In this document: positions 1 to 10,593 of the stretch, one piece after another
Position numbering within the stretch: the stretch's first letter is position 1
Layout of the letters: each line of letters begins with the position of its first letter
Assembly: GCA_009602735.1 (NCBI GenBank)
Contig: WELA01003305.1
Location: forward strand, 147,867 to 211,866
DNA: 64,000 nucleotides
From: Mesotaenium endlicherianum
Taxonomy: Eukaryota; Streptophyta; Zygnematophyceae; Zygnematales; Mesotaeniaceae
Direction of reading: 5' to 3'
Notes under the pieces: generated by a model
What the model was told of the DNA's origin: nothing
What the model saw: only the letters and a program-made list of their open reading frames with translations
The model's database searches: none
Made by a program: the position numbers and the translations under genes

Positions 1-42
1 GGGGAGGGGGGGAGGAGGGGGGGAAGAGGGAGAGGGAGAGTC
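1..42. repeat. Purine-rich simple repeat (G/A) in kinase intron
   Basis: Almost pure GGGGA/GGAG run at the window edge, inside the intron after the fourth seen kinase exon. Nothing else is visible here. Confidence 0.8.
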
Positions 43-116
43 TAAACGTACCTACAGCAAGATGCAGCCTGAGGTGTGGAAAGGGGAGGGGGGATGAGAA
101 GGGGAGCCACACATAC

Positions 117-2881
117 CGGAAGATCCAGGCCGCCTCCGACTCCTTGAAGACCTTGGCGGACGTGATGAGGTCAAAGAGGTCCCCCCCGCGGCACACCTCC
201 ATGACCACGTGCACGCTGGCCGCGTCCTCGAAGATGGCCACATGGTCCACCAGGTTGGGGTGCCCTGCCAGGTACTCGGTCACGGCAATCTCCGTGCGCA
301 GGCCATCCCTCTGCTGCGCGTTCTGCAGGCAGAGCAAATAAGCACAAGCACAGGCACACACACGCGCACGAGGGCAGGCACAAAGACAAGGGGCTGTCAG
401 CGGCTGGGCTACGCACCACAGAAGGGCGGCACAGAGGGAAGAGGCACACGGAGGAACGAGGCACACATACAGAGATGTAGGCCTGAGAGATGGCGGAGAA
501 GGAGGAGGAAGAGGCCAGCCGCTGTTCCGGACAGAGAGAGAAGCCGCGCAGACAGGCAGGGCAGGCAAGGAAGGGAGCATCACACAACGCACACTGCGGG
601 CCCTGGCATACATGTCGGCGGTTTCGTTTTGGACAGCTGCTCCCGACGCACCTTGACAATGGACCAGCACGAGCACCCCCCCTGCAGGTAGGTAGGAGAT
701 ATATATCTTCCACAATGCACCACTCACATGCAGACACGCAGACACACGGACACATAGACAGACCACACATGGTCGTGTCGAGCAGGCGGGTGGACCCCTG
801 CCAGCCGCCACCTTGCGTGCACTGCTACTCCAAATTGGCGACCTGGAAGGCGCTAGACCAGCAACGGCTCCGCAAATCTCTTGCGCAGATCCCCACCAGT
901 GTTGGCTTGAGAAAGCGCTTGCAACGAAAGATGCAGGAACGTTGGCGGGGATGTCAGAAGAGGTGTGTGTTTTTGTGTGTGTGTGTGTACCTGTGTGTGT
1001 GTGTATATGTGTATGTGTGTGTATGTGTGTGTGAGAGAGAGAGGGAGAGAGGGAGGGAGAGAGAGAGACTGGGTGTAACCTTAAGGCCGGCCTTGCGGAC
1101 AGTCTTAACAGCAAACTTCTCGCCGGTGGAGCGCCGCACGCACGCGCGCACCACGCCGAACTGGCCCTTCCCCAGCACCTCGTCCTTCACCTCGTACTCC
1201 TCGTGGATGCTCCCCGTGGTGTAGGGTAGGATGGGGTTCTCCACCCCGCCCGCCACAGGGGCCGACTCGCCATCGGCTGTCTCCACGCCCGCTGCTTGCA
1301 CTGCGGGGCATGGACAGGGCACAGGAGGAGCCATTCATGGGCCACATCACCACGTCAGGATACATCGCCAGGTGCCATTGTACTAAGTTGCAAAGTGCCG
1401 GTGCTGAAGCGTTGGAGTGTTGGAAAGCATGCATGCTGGCGCCGACAACAGATGGGGAACAGATTCTCCGCTTGAGCTACCAGCAAAGATGTAGAGATGA
1501 GACAGGGATGCACAAACACCACCCGTCACGGCTACACCTTGCACCTTCCCAGCTGGGACATTCACCACACACCACCTACTAACACACCATTGCCTCATTG
1601 CCCGGCAATCATCCACCACCAGAAGCACCTGAAGCCCCTGAAGCACCTGCAAGCGGCATACTGGCTGGACACCATTGAACCACACACGCATCTACATCAC
1701 CAAAAGTCCAAGAGTCTGGCAGACTGGGCAAGCAGGCAGGCAGCTAGGCAAGTAAGCAGCAGGACAGGCAGACAGGCAGACAAGGAGGGAGGGAGGAAGA
1801 TAGTGAGGCAGAGAGACGAAGGGAGAAAGGCCGGCTGTGATGCAGACATTCAGAGAGGAGGGGAGGCAGGGAGAGAAAGAGGCAGGCAGGGAGGCAAGGG
1901 GGGAGGCGGTCTCACCAATTGTGGAGTTGCTTGAGTTGCTCCCCTGGGGTTTCACATCCCGCAGCCTGTCATATGGGAGGTAGGCATACTGGTAGGAGGA
2001 ACACGAGCTCTGACGAGCCTCTCCTTTGTGGCTGCTTGCCGGGTGCCCATCTGTGGCACCTGTCACGTCCGTTGCGGACGCCTCAGATGCTGCATCAAGA
2101 GATGTCAGACAAGGACAGCGCATGAGAGGAGTAAGAGGTGGAACCACCAAGCACATACTCACACTTGCACATGCGCCTCGACACACTCCCCACGTATCTC
2201 AACAGTCTCATCACCCATCTGCAGCAGCATCAGCAGCAGCAGCAAGTCACTTATCATCCTACTCGGAAGCCGCCACCATCGCTCACTCCTCCTCTCTCTA
2301 GAGGTCTCCTCACACATCTGCTGCAGCAGCAGCAAAACCAAGTCGTTTGTATCATCCTCTGAAGCCGCCGCCGTCACTTCATCATTTCAAAGCAATCAAG
2401 AGAAGTAGCTGCAGGATGCACCAAATTCCAGATCCTCAAATTACACAGCATCCACCACATCTGCAGCAGCAAGAAGTAAACTGTAACATCCTGTGAAACC
2501 GCCAGCGCCAACGCCGCCGCCACCGACACTTACTTCCTCTAGAGTCATCCCGAGAACAGGTCGCGGGGATGCATCAAATTCCAGGTCCCATCATGCAATG
2601 CATCCGGAGACGGTGCAAGAACAATGAGTGACATCTGTGAGTATGAAATAAAGAGTTGGAAGTTTGCAACTGGATCTGGCAAGAAGAACCATTTCCTTGG
2701 TAGCAGAGAGAACAGCCTCACCTAGGCGAGCACGCTTCCTTGCAGCCTCCTCCTCCATGCTGATGCCAGCCGCACGCTTCATCCCTGATGCGCCATTGGC
2801 CATGTCTTTGCTGTTCAAGTTGACGCCTCGGGCCAGGCAATAAGCATACACAATCGCCTGCAACTGCTCCTCGCTTGCTCC
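117..2881 (-). CDS. Protein kinase of the CDPK/SnRK (CAMK-like) group, N-terminal exons; gene continues off the left edge
   Basis: Host gene read right to left in four inferred exons: 2881-2722, 2089-1916, 1300-1080 and 322-117. Each ends in GT and follows AG, and the phases agree at all three junctions (phase 1, phase 1, phase 0), which is strong support for one gene. The third exon carries the ATP-binding glycine loop (LGKGQFGVV) and the catalytic lysine motif (KFAVKTV). The fourth carries the helix-C glutamate (RTEIAV) and the hinge region (VVMEVCRGGDLFDLI), in the style of calcium-dependent protein kinases. The first two exons encode a poorly conserved N-terminal region rich in Ser, Ala and charged residues (EEEAARKRARLG), as is usual for the variable domain of this family. 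Catalytic loop, activation segment and any EF-hands would lie left of position 117, so CDPK versus another CAMK-group kinase is not settled. The initiating exon was not identified; the first exon listed opens in phase 0 after a clear acceptor. Confidence 0.85.
961..1069. repeat. (GT)n followed by (GA)n microsatellite in kinase intron
   Basis: A GT/TG run with short interruptions passes directly into GAGA/GGGA. It lies in the intron between the third and fourth kinase exons, about 10 bases past the splice donor at 1078-1079, so on the gene strand it is a polypyrimidine CT run followed by CA. Confidence 0.9.
1728..1906. repeat. Low-complexity GGCA/GGAG-rich stretch in kinase intron
   Basis: Runs of GGCAGGCA and GGAGGGAGG without a stable unit, in the intron between kinase exons two and three. 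No coding signal. Confidence 0.7.
2212..2565. repeat. Degenerate minisatellite with CAG/CTG cores in kinase intron
   Basis: Three imperfect units start near 2212, 2311 and 2455. Each opens with CATCTGCAGCAGC or a close variant, followed by a CATCCT and GAAGCCGCC or GAAACCGCC segment. The unit length varies from about 100 to 145 bases. It lies in the intron between the first and second seen kinase exons; small ORFs across it are by-products of the triplet repeats. Confidence 0.6.
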
Positions 2882-5790
2882 CTGTGAAAAAAGACGAAGA
2901 CCATACCTTCAAAAGGGTCATTGGCAGGTACATATAATACTGCTGATGGTCTAGGTGTCAGAAAAAGCACACATAACATGCAGCACACGTGAACCAGTGT
3001 CTTGCTACTCCACCTCGTGAGGCCAAGACGAGATTTCGAAATTTTACATACAAGTATCTTACGATGCCCCAGGTTTGCACCAAAGGAGTGAAGTATGCAT
3101 GTGTTGCAAAGAGATGGGCGCAGTCAACATCTTACATGCAGATTGTTGCAACTACTGCCACTGAGGGCACGCGCATGGAATGATGATCATGACGTGAAGA
3201 GTGATCTACTGGTTCGAGCAGCGTATACATCAGACTATGAAGAATGTGACCAGGTCCTAAAAATACTCAAGTGCATGAATTACTATCTCGATCTCCTCAA
3301 GTGCACGAATAGTAAGCAAGGAGACTGCCTCAAACCCTAGCTTCTCACACATATGATAAGGGATCCCACTCCACTATTGAAGTCAACTCCAGAGAAGCCA
3401 ATAGATGAACAATCCGGCGGTAATGCCTATTCAAAACGAGCAAGCAAAGAAGCATAACATTCCCTATGTAGCTGCATCCTCACACAAGCCAATCCCTATT
3501 GCTTGACACAAAAGTGCAACTACACATGATAAGACTGTCCATAAAACTCTATCTGCATGTTATTAACAATAACCTACATAACCCATCTGTTCTACTCAAT
3601 ATTTACCACAACTACCAAGAGTACTACTCTCAATCTCACCATTCCGCGAAGCTCCAGCAGCTGCACCTTCAATTCCGCAATGTTCGCCATGGTGAGTATG
3701 ACCTAATTACAAGCCTAGCACTCCTGCTCAAGATTCGAGGGCTAGCAAGAGCCAGCAAATTTGCGCCACCATTTCTGTGCAACAAATAGCTACCAATATT
3801 CAAGCTTTCCGCATTCACAATCCTACACTTCAGACAACCATTCTCTACATGAACCCTGTCACGATTGATATAGAAAAAATAGGAATGAAGAGTGATACCA
3901 TCGCATGCGTTAGAGCAAGGTAAACAACTTTGTGCCTGGGTAGGGTAGGGCAAGGGAGCTAGCCTCTGGCCATGTGCGATCATGTGCGTATGTTTGACCC
4001 TCCAACCCAAGCTGCCGCGGGCGAGCAGGCCATCCACCGCAATATTTTTTATCGCAGAGCGCTACCCAGCGAAAGTCTAGAAGGTATCTGTCGTGGCCTC
4101 GATATTAACGGGTGCTGAATATCTGACCACGTCGATACGTCCAAAACGCACCATACAAAATTCATCTTGGGGAAAAGTCGCGAAGTGGAGAGGGAAGCAA
4201 AGCTCAAAAGTCGGGACTCGGAGTGGCATAATCGCCTGCCCAGTCAAAATCAGTAGTGGTTCTTCGTGGCCGTTGGTGGCCGTCGTAGTGGCACCCCCTG
4301 ACGGCATCATCGAACAAGATCGAACGTCTGTATTGGGCCTTTACAGCTAGCACGACAAAAAAATGGATAATGTAGGAATTAGAACGGCACCGTCGGAACG
4401 GCCGTAGATGGTCGTGGAGGGTGGACTACACCTAAATTTCAGCAGCCTGTCCACGTTCCAAATCTGTGCAACCTGGTACAACCTGTACAAAGTGCTAGAA
4501 AATTGTTATGGAGGACAGCTGGATTCTGCTGGACTGTCATGCTGGGCCAAAGATAATAGAATGCAGATATTTAACTAACGATTTGCCGTCAAAAAGGTCC
4601 GAATATCTATCTGACGGATAAAATGCATCCGGAGTCTAGAATTGCCTTCCACGGACCCTAGCTTCTATGCTCGTTCGCAACATTTATGTCATCATTTGTC
4701 AAAACTGTTCCAATCTTAGTTTGCAATTTATAGTCAGCATCAGGCAGTTGCCTAGAAGAATTGCCCTGGTCGCCGCCTAGCTTTGATTTGTCTCATCTTT
4801 TCTGCTCCTTTTGACAATAAAGCGGGACCACGCTTTTCGAGGCGGAAGATGGGCCCCGATGATCACCGGTGACTACCTTTCGGGTTGTGGGCTCCGCGTG
4901 CTGACGGGGCACCAGGGGGGTCGATATGTTGGTCTATACATCGGGTCCCAAGGGTAGCTGGTATAAGAATCGTTGGGCTATGTGTTTCCTTTTCTCGCCG
5001 TGTCGAGAGTCGAGACTCGAAAACCACTGCGACTGTTAACATATAAGCGATATCGTCCAATATCTATTCACAAATTCCAAGTGCCAGTCCCTATCCCGAT
5101 AGCGATCGTCAAAAGACTGCAATCAAGTCGCCACGAACTTCCAAGGAGCAGTAAGTATCCAGCAATTCATGTACCTGCCAAAATGTGTCATGTGGGATTG
5201 TATGGGGTCGCTTCCTAAAAACATGACTTGCGGCTGCTCGGAACATCTGATTATCTTTGACATTGGATGGAATCAAATTAACTATGATGGAAGTCGAAAT
5301 TCGATTATGTTAGGAGTCAGGACTGGCCAGGCCTGGCGGTAAGGGCAGGCAGGAGGCTGCAAGTTGGCCTTGTTGTGGCCAGTGCGGTGTATCGTGCGGC
5401 GTGGTGTAGGATGCTCTAGCGTGCTGCTTCCGCTGATGGCCTGGCCCAGCCGGGCCTAGTACCCACCTAGTGCCTCATCGTCTTCCGAGTATGTGCTGCA
5501 TGGGGGGGAACTGGCGCTAATTATTCAGATTTATATATCTGAAACCTAATCGAGCCTATCCCGTGTTGGCATCCCTTGCACGCGTATAGGTGGCGTATCG
5601 AACGTTGACTGCCGACTTTGCGCGTGTGTTGGTTGCTGGTCCTGCTAATGGTTGACTCTGCTCCTTCATTGACCTGAGCTGGACTTTGCCAAGTTACTTG
5701 GGTTGGTGGCCTTAGTGATCACACACCACAAGCTTTCAATCTATGGCTTCTTTTCTCGAAGTTCCCCTCATTTTGCAAAAAGATTGAATG
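2882..5790. other. Stretch without a recognisable gene
   Basis: Only short, unrelated ORFs on both strands and no protein family I recognise. The part nearest 2,882 must hold further 5' intron or exon sequence of the kinase, and its promoter could lie anywhere here, but I see no convincing coding exon. The part from about 4,800 to 5,480 is more GC-rich than its surroundings and may be an old repeat of a family not otherwise present in the window. Confidence 0.5.
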
Positions 5791-5799
5791 CCTTTGGCC

Positions 5800-6020
5800 T
5801 ATCTTACTCCCCTCCCTTTTAGCTAGAGCGTTTCGCTTTACGATTGAAGCTACTTTTGCTTTCCAACTTTCTTGCTGCTAGGGGTTTTGTCATAATTGGG
5901 GCATTTGCACCTTCATGCCAATACTTTTTCATTGCAATGCGAAAAGTGTGCCATCTAGCACTTCACTAATTACACATTATTATGTTTTTTTGACCGTCCA
6001 GCAAAACTAAACCCTATTCC
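5800..6020 (-). mobile_element. Relic of the PHD-finger gypsy family (D/E): 3' end of pol
   Basis: By eye this aligns, with many differences, to the D/E pol 3' end at 61,905-62,120 and 40,470-40,690. Shared landmarks, in the same order, are the polypurine-tract region (CTTACTCCCCTCCCTTTTAGCT), GCTAGGGGTTT and GAAAGTGTGCCA. The divergence is far larger than between the other two copies, so it is an old, broken fossil. Confidence 0.6.
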
Positions 6021-6044
6021 TGCTTATCATATCCCAACCGATTA

Positions 6045-6378
6045 TTCTGCATTGCCAATTTAATGGTTAACAAACTCTTGCTTATATACTTGTTACACAA
6101 ATGAATTGTAAGAAGGTGCATGTTGATGTGTTAACCCCCCAACTGCCATTTCCTTCTAAATTAATGTACACATGTTCTTTTGGCCTAGACTAAAATATTT
6201 GACTTTTGCCTTATGGAGTTTTTCTAGATCATTCTTCTAGATACAAAAATGTATGAGAAGGTTCAAAGGTGATGAACCAAGTCACTAGAGTGTCTATCAC
6301 ACTTGAATCCACACAAAATTACTCAATTAATATCAAGACCAAGTAGTACAGTCTAACTTATATCGCTACATCACTCTC
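6045..6378. repeat. Copy of interspersed repeat R3 (LTR-like)
   Basis: Matches 14,897-15,257 along most of its length. Shared landmarks are TATATACTTG, GAAGGTGCATGTTGATGTGTT, TGTACACATGTTCTTTTGGCC, GAAGGTTCAAAGG and GAACCAAGTCACTAGAGT. A third, partial copy is at 11,888-12,029. The TG and CACTACA ends of the 14.9-kb copy suggest an LTR, but I see no paired copy, so the class is uncertain. Confidence 0.6.
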
Positions 6379-7127
6379 CCAACAAAAAAAGTGACGTCTC
6401 GGCGCTTCAAGTTAAGTGTCATACATGAATTGAAGACTAGTAAGAGGTCGTGGGTGGTGGTGACCCACGTGGCTAGCATAATCCACAATGTTAAGGGAAA
6501 ATGTGTTAGAATGAACCTTTCTTATTCAAGGAGCTTATTTCATTTAATATATAATATTAGAGTTAATTGGAAATGTGTAATTTGGGGAGCGATTTTCGCC
6601 CTTATAATGAATTCCGTTTACTCATTTATACCCCCTCAATCACTTACCGTAATGTGCCATAGTCGCGCACTAACTCAAGGCACGAAAAAGAGACAAACTT
6701 GAGGACGAGAGCTTCTCCTTTCGAAACTCATGGACCCTTGCCTACTAAGCATACAAGCATATATAGGTCCACACACAACATCAGAGGACTAAATAGCAAA
6801 GGTGCTCTCATTCAGATGACCTTAATGTAGCTAAAACACATCCTACTGACTTAGGTGCAAAACCATGCAATATATTCACTGTGTGACCCTGAAATACCAG
6901 ATGCAATAATTCTGTAAATAATTAATTAATTTGAGCGAATTTAACTGCAACGAGACCTTTCCAAAAAGTCCTAGTTCGCTTAGTTTGGTGCACAAATGAA
7001 GACGTTATGTCAATTTGCGTGAAAGCTGGTCATAATAACAAACCAAAAGGGCACCACATGACTTGCAAGAGAAATCCAACTGTGAAGCCTACTGTCTAGA
7101 ATAAGGGACCACAAGATCCCAGCCTGC

Positions 7128-8118
7128 TGAAACGATCTGAGCTTTTTAGGCGTATTTAGAACGTTTTTCTAATCTCCTAAAAGACGTTATACTTTTATTT
7201 TGTATATGATTGCATGTTTATTGAATTATTTTGACACACACGTGTTTCGACTAATTCCCAGTCGATTGGCGAAACGACCCGAATACTATTGCAAAAAGAA
7301 TCGTAAAAAGTAATTCGATTACTTCGCAAAAGTATAACGTAATTAATCATAAAGTAGTTTGATTAATTATAACGGAATAAGTTAATCAATCATGGATCGA
7401 TTAACTTATTTTGACTGTCACTATTTCTGATATTAACAGTCATTGTTTTCGGTTAACGACGCGTCGCTAAACCGAAAGAAAACACCAAGTTGTGGCCCAA
7501 GGGAGCCACCGGTTGGAATTGAACCCGCGACCTCCCGGTCGTCGCGTCGCGATTCCAAAAATAGTCGTAAAGTAAAACGAAATATTACATGCAAAGTTAC
7601 TTTGCATATCGGCGGATTCAAACCCGCGACCTTTCGTTAAAACGTTCACACCAAGCCGATTGGCCAAAGTAGTTATTATAACTACCGGTTCATGTCGAAT
7701 TAATGTGTACGCGATCGCGCGAGCAATCGCGACTTTTAAGAAAGTCGCGCAAACGCGAAAACGCCCGTTTGGCGTATAACGGTTTTTCGGAAACTGTCGA
7801 AAAGTCCCCTAAAGGCCAAACGGCGCGCTAGGAGCATTCGGCCAAATTGGTTATGTCCAATTCAGCCGTTTTTCGTTGAACATGCACCAGTGCCCTAGGT
7901 GGTGACTTGAAGCACTCCAGTGCCTCACATTGTGCAAGTATACATACTTGCAAGAGTCATTGTGAGTGCAACTCTCACAAGCACGAATGCTATTAGATAT
8001 CATTTTCGCTTTCACAAGGATTGTGCATTTTCTCGAAGTTATCGTTATTTCTTTCTGCTAATATTAAATTATCCTTGAATACCGAGCAAAGATCCTCGTG
8101 GAAAGCAAAAACGTTACA
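7128..8118. mobile_element. Solo LTR, family S, copy 1, with CCTGC target duplication
   Basis: A 991-bp unit with TG...CA ends (TGAAACGATCTGAGC to AAAACGTTACA). It is flanked on both sides by CCTGC (7,123-7,127 and 8,119-8,123). The two other R1 LTRs have a single CCTGC at the matching point (26,482-26,486 and 29,047-29,051), so the empty site is visible. No internal region or partner LTR is present, which marks a solo LTR left by LTR-LTR recombination. It is clearly related to 8,979-9,901. Confidence 0.9.
7606..7672 (-). other. tRNA-like segment (A- and B-box-like) inside solo LTR S1
   Basis: On the minus strand TGGCCAATCGG (7,666-7,656) resembles a Pol III A box and GGTTTGAATCC (7,624-7,614) a B box, about 31 bases apart, as in tRNAs. 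A second B-box-like GGTTCAATTCC lies at 7,525-7,515 on the same strand. The T-arm flanks do not pair well, so this is tRNA-derived or tRNA-like sequence, not a tRNA gene. Confidence 0.5.
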
Positions 8119-8371
8119 CCTGCTATGTACGTAGTGACCACCTGGTTGACCAACCCGTTAAGTTGGGACCCTCGTATCTAGGCATAACGACCATATTAAT
8201 TGGTTAGTTAAGTGAAGTCCTAACTGTTCAACTAACTGACGACGGCTCCGCCAACCCAGAATTTAATCACACTGACAGGAAATTGGTTCACCAAATCGCA
8301 GTCAACCTTCCAACTTTTAGTATACTATATACATCCGCTTGATAGTTACGCCATCATGACGTAGTTGCTCC

Positions 8372-8884
8372 TCAAAACCAGATAACGGCAAATACAACGT
8401 AATCCTCTTTGGGTACTGTAAGGAATGCAAGGTACGTCTCCACTTGGTGGAACCAAAAATTCAAGTTGGGTCCTTTTTCAAGCTTGAAAGTGTTAGGGCA
8501 GCCGGGCTTGATGAGTTTCTTTGTCCCCATAGGCTCTTGTGGAAGCTCAAAAGTCAAGGCTGGACTTGGGATGTTGCTTGCAATAGGGGCAGTTATGGCA
8601 GCCATAGCTTCTCTTGGTGCTTATACGGTTGTTTCATAGGTGGCCAAGCCCACTTGGTTGTGGATAGCCATTAAGAAGGATGCCCACTCATTTGAGGGAA
8701 TTCCTTGCGGTGGGGTCAACCTTGCCACAGCGGCTGCCACGGGATCTGATGGTGCTCCTCCTTGTGGTGCTTCTTGTGGTGGCACATTTTCTTCATTTGG
8801 CTCTCCCGTCGGCACTGGAGGAGGGTCTCTTGGAGGTGTATTGCCTCCTTCAAAAGCTTGTTGTTGATCTTGAGGATCAGCCAT
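8372..8884 (-). pseudogene. Element F: start of gag of a minus-strand LTR retrotransposon
   Basis: The minus-strand reading frame begins MADPQDQQQAFEGG, continues as a Pro/Glu-rich leader, and then has a gag-like core with FKLEKGPNLNFWFHQVETYL, typical of the N-terminal half of Ty3/gypsy Gag (RNA-binding capsid protein). Its primer-binding site and LTR lie to the right, at 10,580-11,882. The element ends abruptly near 8,372 next to R1 sequence, so most of gag and all of pol are missing. Broken fossil with about one break in the retained part. Confidence 0.65.
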
Positions 8885-8978
8885 CTTCTTGTGCTACCAA
8901 AGTGCCTGGCTGAAAGGGGCAGAGTGCCCTAGTGGAAGCGTAACTCACGAGGAAAGAAACTAGTTACAATCATACTAA

Positions 8979-9901
8979 TGTAACGATCCGAGCTATTTTA
9001 GGCGTATTTGCGACGTTTTCCCAATTACCTAAAGTACGTTATACTATTTATCATATTATTTGATAAATGATTGCATCACATTCAATTATTCGTCACACGT
9101 GTGTGTCGATTAATTCCTGGTCGATTGGCGAAACGACCAAGATACTATTGCAAAAAGCGTCGTAACGTAACTCGACTACTTCGCAAAAGTACGACATAAT
9201 TATTCATAAAGTTACTTTGATTAATTATAAGATGATAACTTAATAAATCACGGATTGATTAAGTTGATTTGATTGTCATTATTTCGGATAATGCACAGTC
9301 ACAAACTTCGCATTTACGACCGGTCGTTAATACGAAGAAAGCGTCGTAAAATTCAGACAACAATTAATATGCAAAGCGACTTTGCATCCGAGCGGATTCG
9401 AACCCGCGACTCGTCGTTTGAAACGTTCACACCTAACCAATCGGCGAAGTAGTTATTCGTAACTACCGGTTTATGGCGAAAGTACCTGTACGCGACTCCG
9501 CGAACCATCGCGACTTTTCAAAAGTCGCGTGAACGCGAATACGCCCGTTTGGCGTGAAACGGTTATTTCGGAAAACCGTCGAAAAGTCTCCAAACGTCCA
9601 AACGGCTCGTTTGGAGCATTCGGCCGAACGGTTTTGTAACCTTTCGTCCGTTTTCGTTGAACATGAACCTGTGCCCTAGGTGGTGACTCGAAGCACTCCA
9701 GTGCCTCAAGATTTGCAAGTATATATACTTGCAAGAGTCATTGTGAGTGCAACTCTCACAAGCACACATTCTACGTTAATTTACATTTTCGCTATTTCAA
9801 GTATTCGTCGATTTGCACAAGTATACAGATTTTCTTTCCACTTGAATTAAATATTCCTTGAATACCGAGGAAAGATCCTCTTGAAAAGCAGAAACGTAAC
9901 A
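8979..9901. mobile_element. Solo LTR, family S, copy 2, with ACTAA target duplication
   Basis: A 923-bp unit from TGTAACGATCCGAGC to GAAACGTAACA, flanked by ACTAA at 8,974-8,978 and 9,902-9,906. It shares long stretches with 7,128-8,118 (CGATTGGCGAAACGACC, CTATTGCAAAAAG, CTTGCAAGAGTCATTGTGAG, CCTTGAATACCGAG). It sits in the untranslated leader of element F, between the primer-binding site and gag. The two S copies differ at many positions, so neither is very recent. Confidence 0.9.
9388..9455 (-). other. tRNA-like segment inside solo LTR S2
   Basis: An exact B-box consensus, GGTTCGAATCC, at 9,404-9,394 on the minus strand. It is preceded by an A-box-like TCGCCGATTGG around 9,448-9,438, at tRNA-like spacing and at the same place and strand as in S1. 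No full cloverleaf is apparent. Confidence 0.5.
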
Positions 9902-9906
9902 ACTAA

Positions 9907-10579
9907 AGAGTGCAGCGGCATATCACTAAGAAAGCTTAGGAAAATTACTCAACATTTTGAGTAGCAAGAAACTGCTCACAAATGATGTAGGATGGAAGGC
10001 CTTGTCATTACCAACTTGTAAAAATTTACAAAAGTGAACTGCCAAGAAATAAAGAAGTTATGCCTATTTATAGTGTTCTGCCTAAGTGCTCCTCTCTAGG
10101 AGAAAGCTACGGAATTTTCTAAGTGTTCGTCAAATCGTCCCTTCTAGAATATTCGTGAGTAGGCCAGATCAGTCTCATCTGACGTGTTGGGCCGGATTGA
10201 CGTCCACATACATGCATCGACATTACTAGAATATTCTATCTTAGACGCGCTAGGCTAAACCGAAACTTCTAGGTAAATCGACCTAGTCGGCACTCCGTGT
10301 CAGCCGAACTTACGTGAAAGTTCGAGTTCACCCTAACGGGCCAAATCGCTCGACGTCGTTGGTCAATCCGAGGGTCGCTCGCACCGCAAATTAAGGACAA
10401 TCGTCAACCGACCTCAAAACTAATTAAACTTTGGAAATTTATAACTCTCTCAATACTTGACCAAATTCGATGAACTTTATATCCAAATGACCACAAAAAT
10501 GCACTCTACGCTTCTATGCAATTAAAATATACTTTCAATGAACTCAAAAATGCACTCTATAAATCTATGACCTTACACT
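9907..10579 (-). other. Untranslated leader of element F
   Basis: Lies between the primer-binding site of element F and the inserted solo LTR; together with 8,885-8,973 it forms the leader ahead of gag. No ORF or structure worth naming was seen. Confidence 0.5.
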
Positions 10580-10592
10580 GGCTCCGATACCA
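10580..10592 (-). other. Primer-binding site of element F (initiator tRNA-Met type)
   Basis: The minus strand reads TGGTATCGGAGCC, one base after the LTR end. It resembles the common TGGTATCAGAGC site complementary to the 3' end of initiator tRNA-Met, and the same type is used at 12,752 and 25,868. Confidence 0.8.
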
Positions 10593-10593
10593 C

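Larger units (their letters stand above)
6504..8330 (-). mobile_element. Partial LTR of family R1, interrupted by a solo LTR
   Basis: Related to the complete R1 LTRs at 25,869-27,109 and 28,413-29,669. Shared landmarks are TTCGCCCTTATAATGAATTCC, CACTTACCGTAATGTGCC, GATCCCAGCCTGC and CGACCATATTAATTGGT. Another solo LTR (7,128-8,118) sits within it. The similarity stops near TAGTATACTATA at about 8,330, before the usual end of the family. Old and incomplete. Confidence 0.75.

Noticed and set aside
171-1224. ORFs of 199 and 244 residues overlapping kinase exons
   Set aside because: They run through introns and the GT/GA microsatellite in other frames; the exon frames with kinase motifs explain the region.
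2989-4350. Several 60-120-residue ORFs right of the kinase exons
   Set aside because: No composition, motif or splice context distinguishes them from chance ORFs in this base composition.
7606-7672. Functional tRNA gene
   Set aside because: The T-arm flanks and acceptor stem do not pair properly and the segment lies inside an LTR at the same place in two copies.
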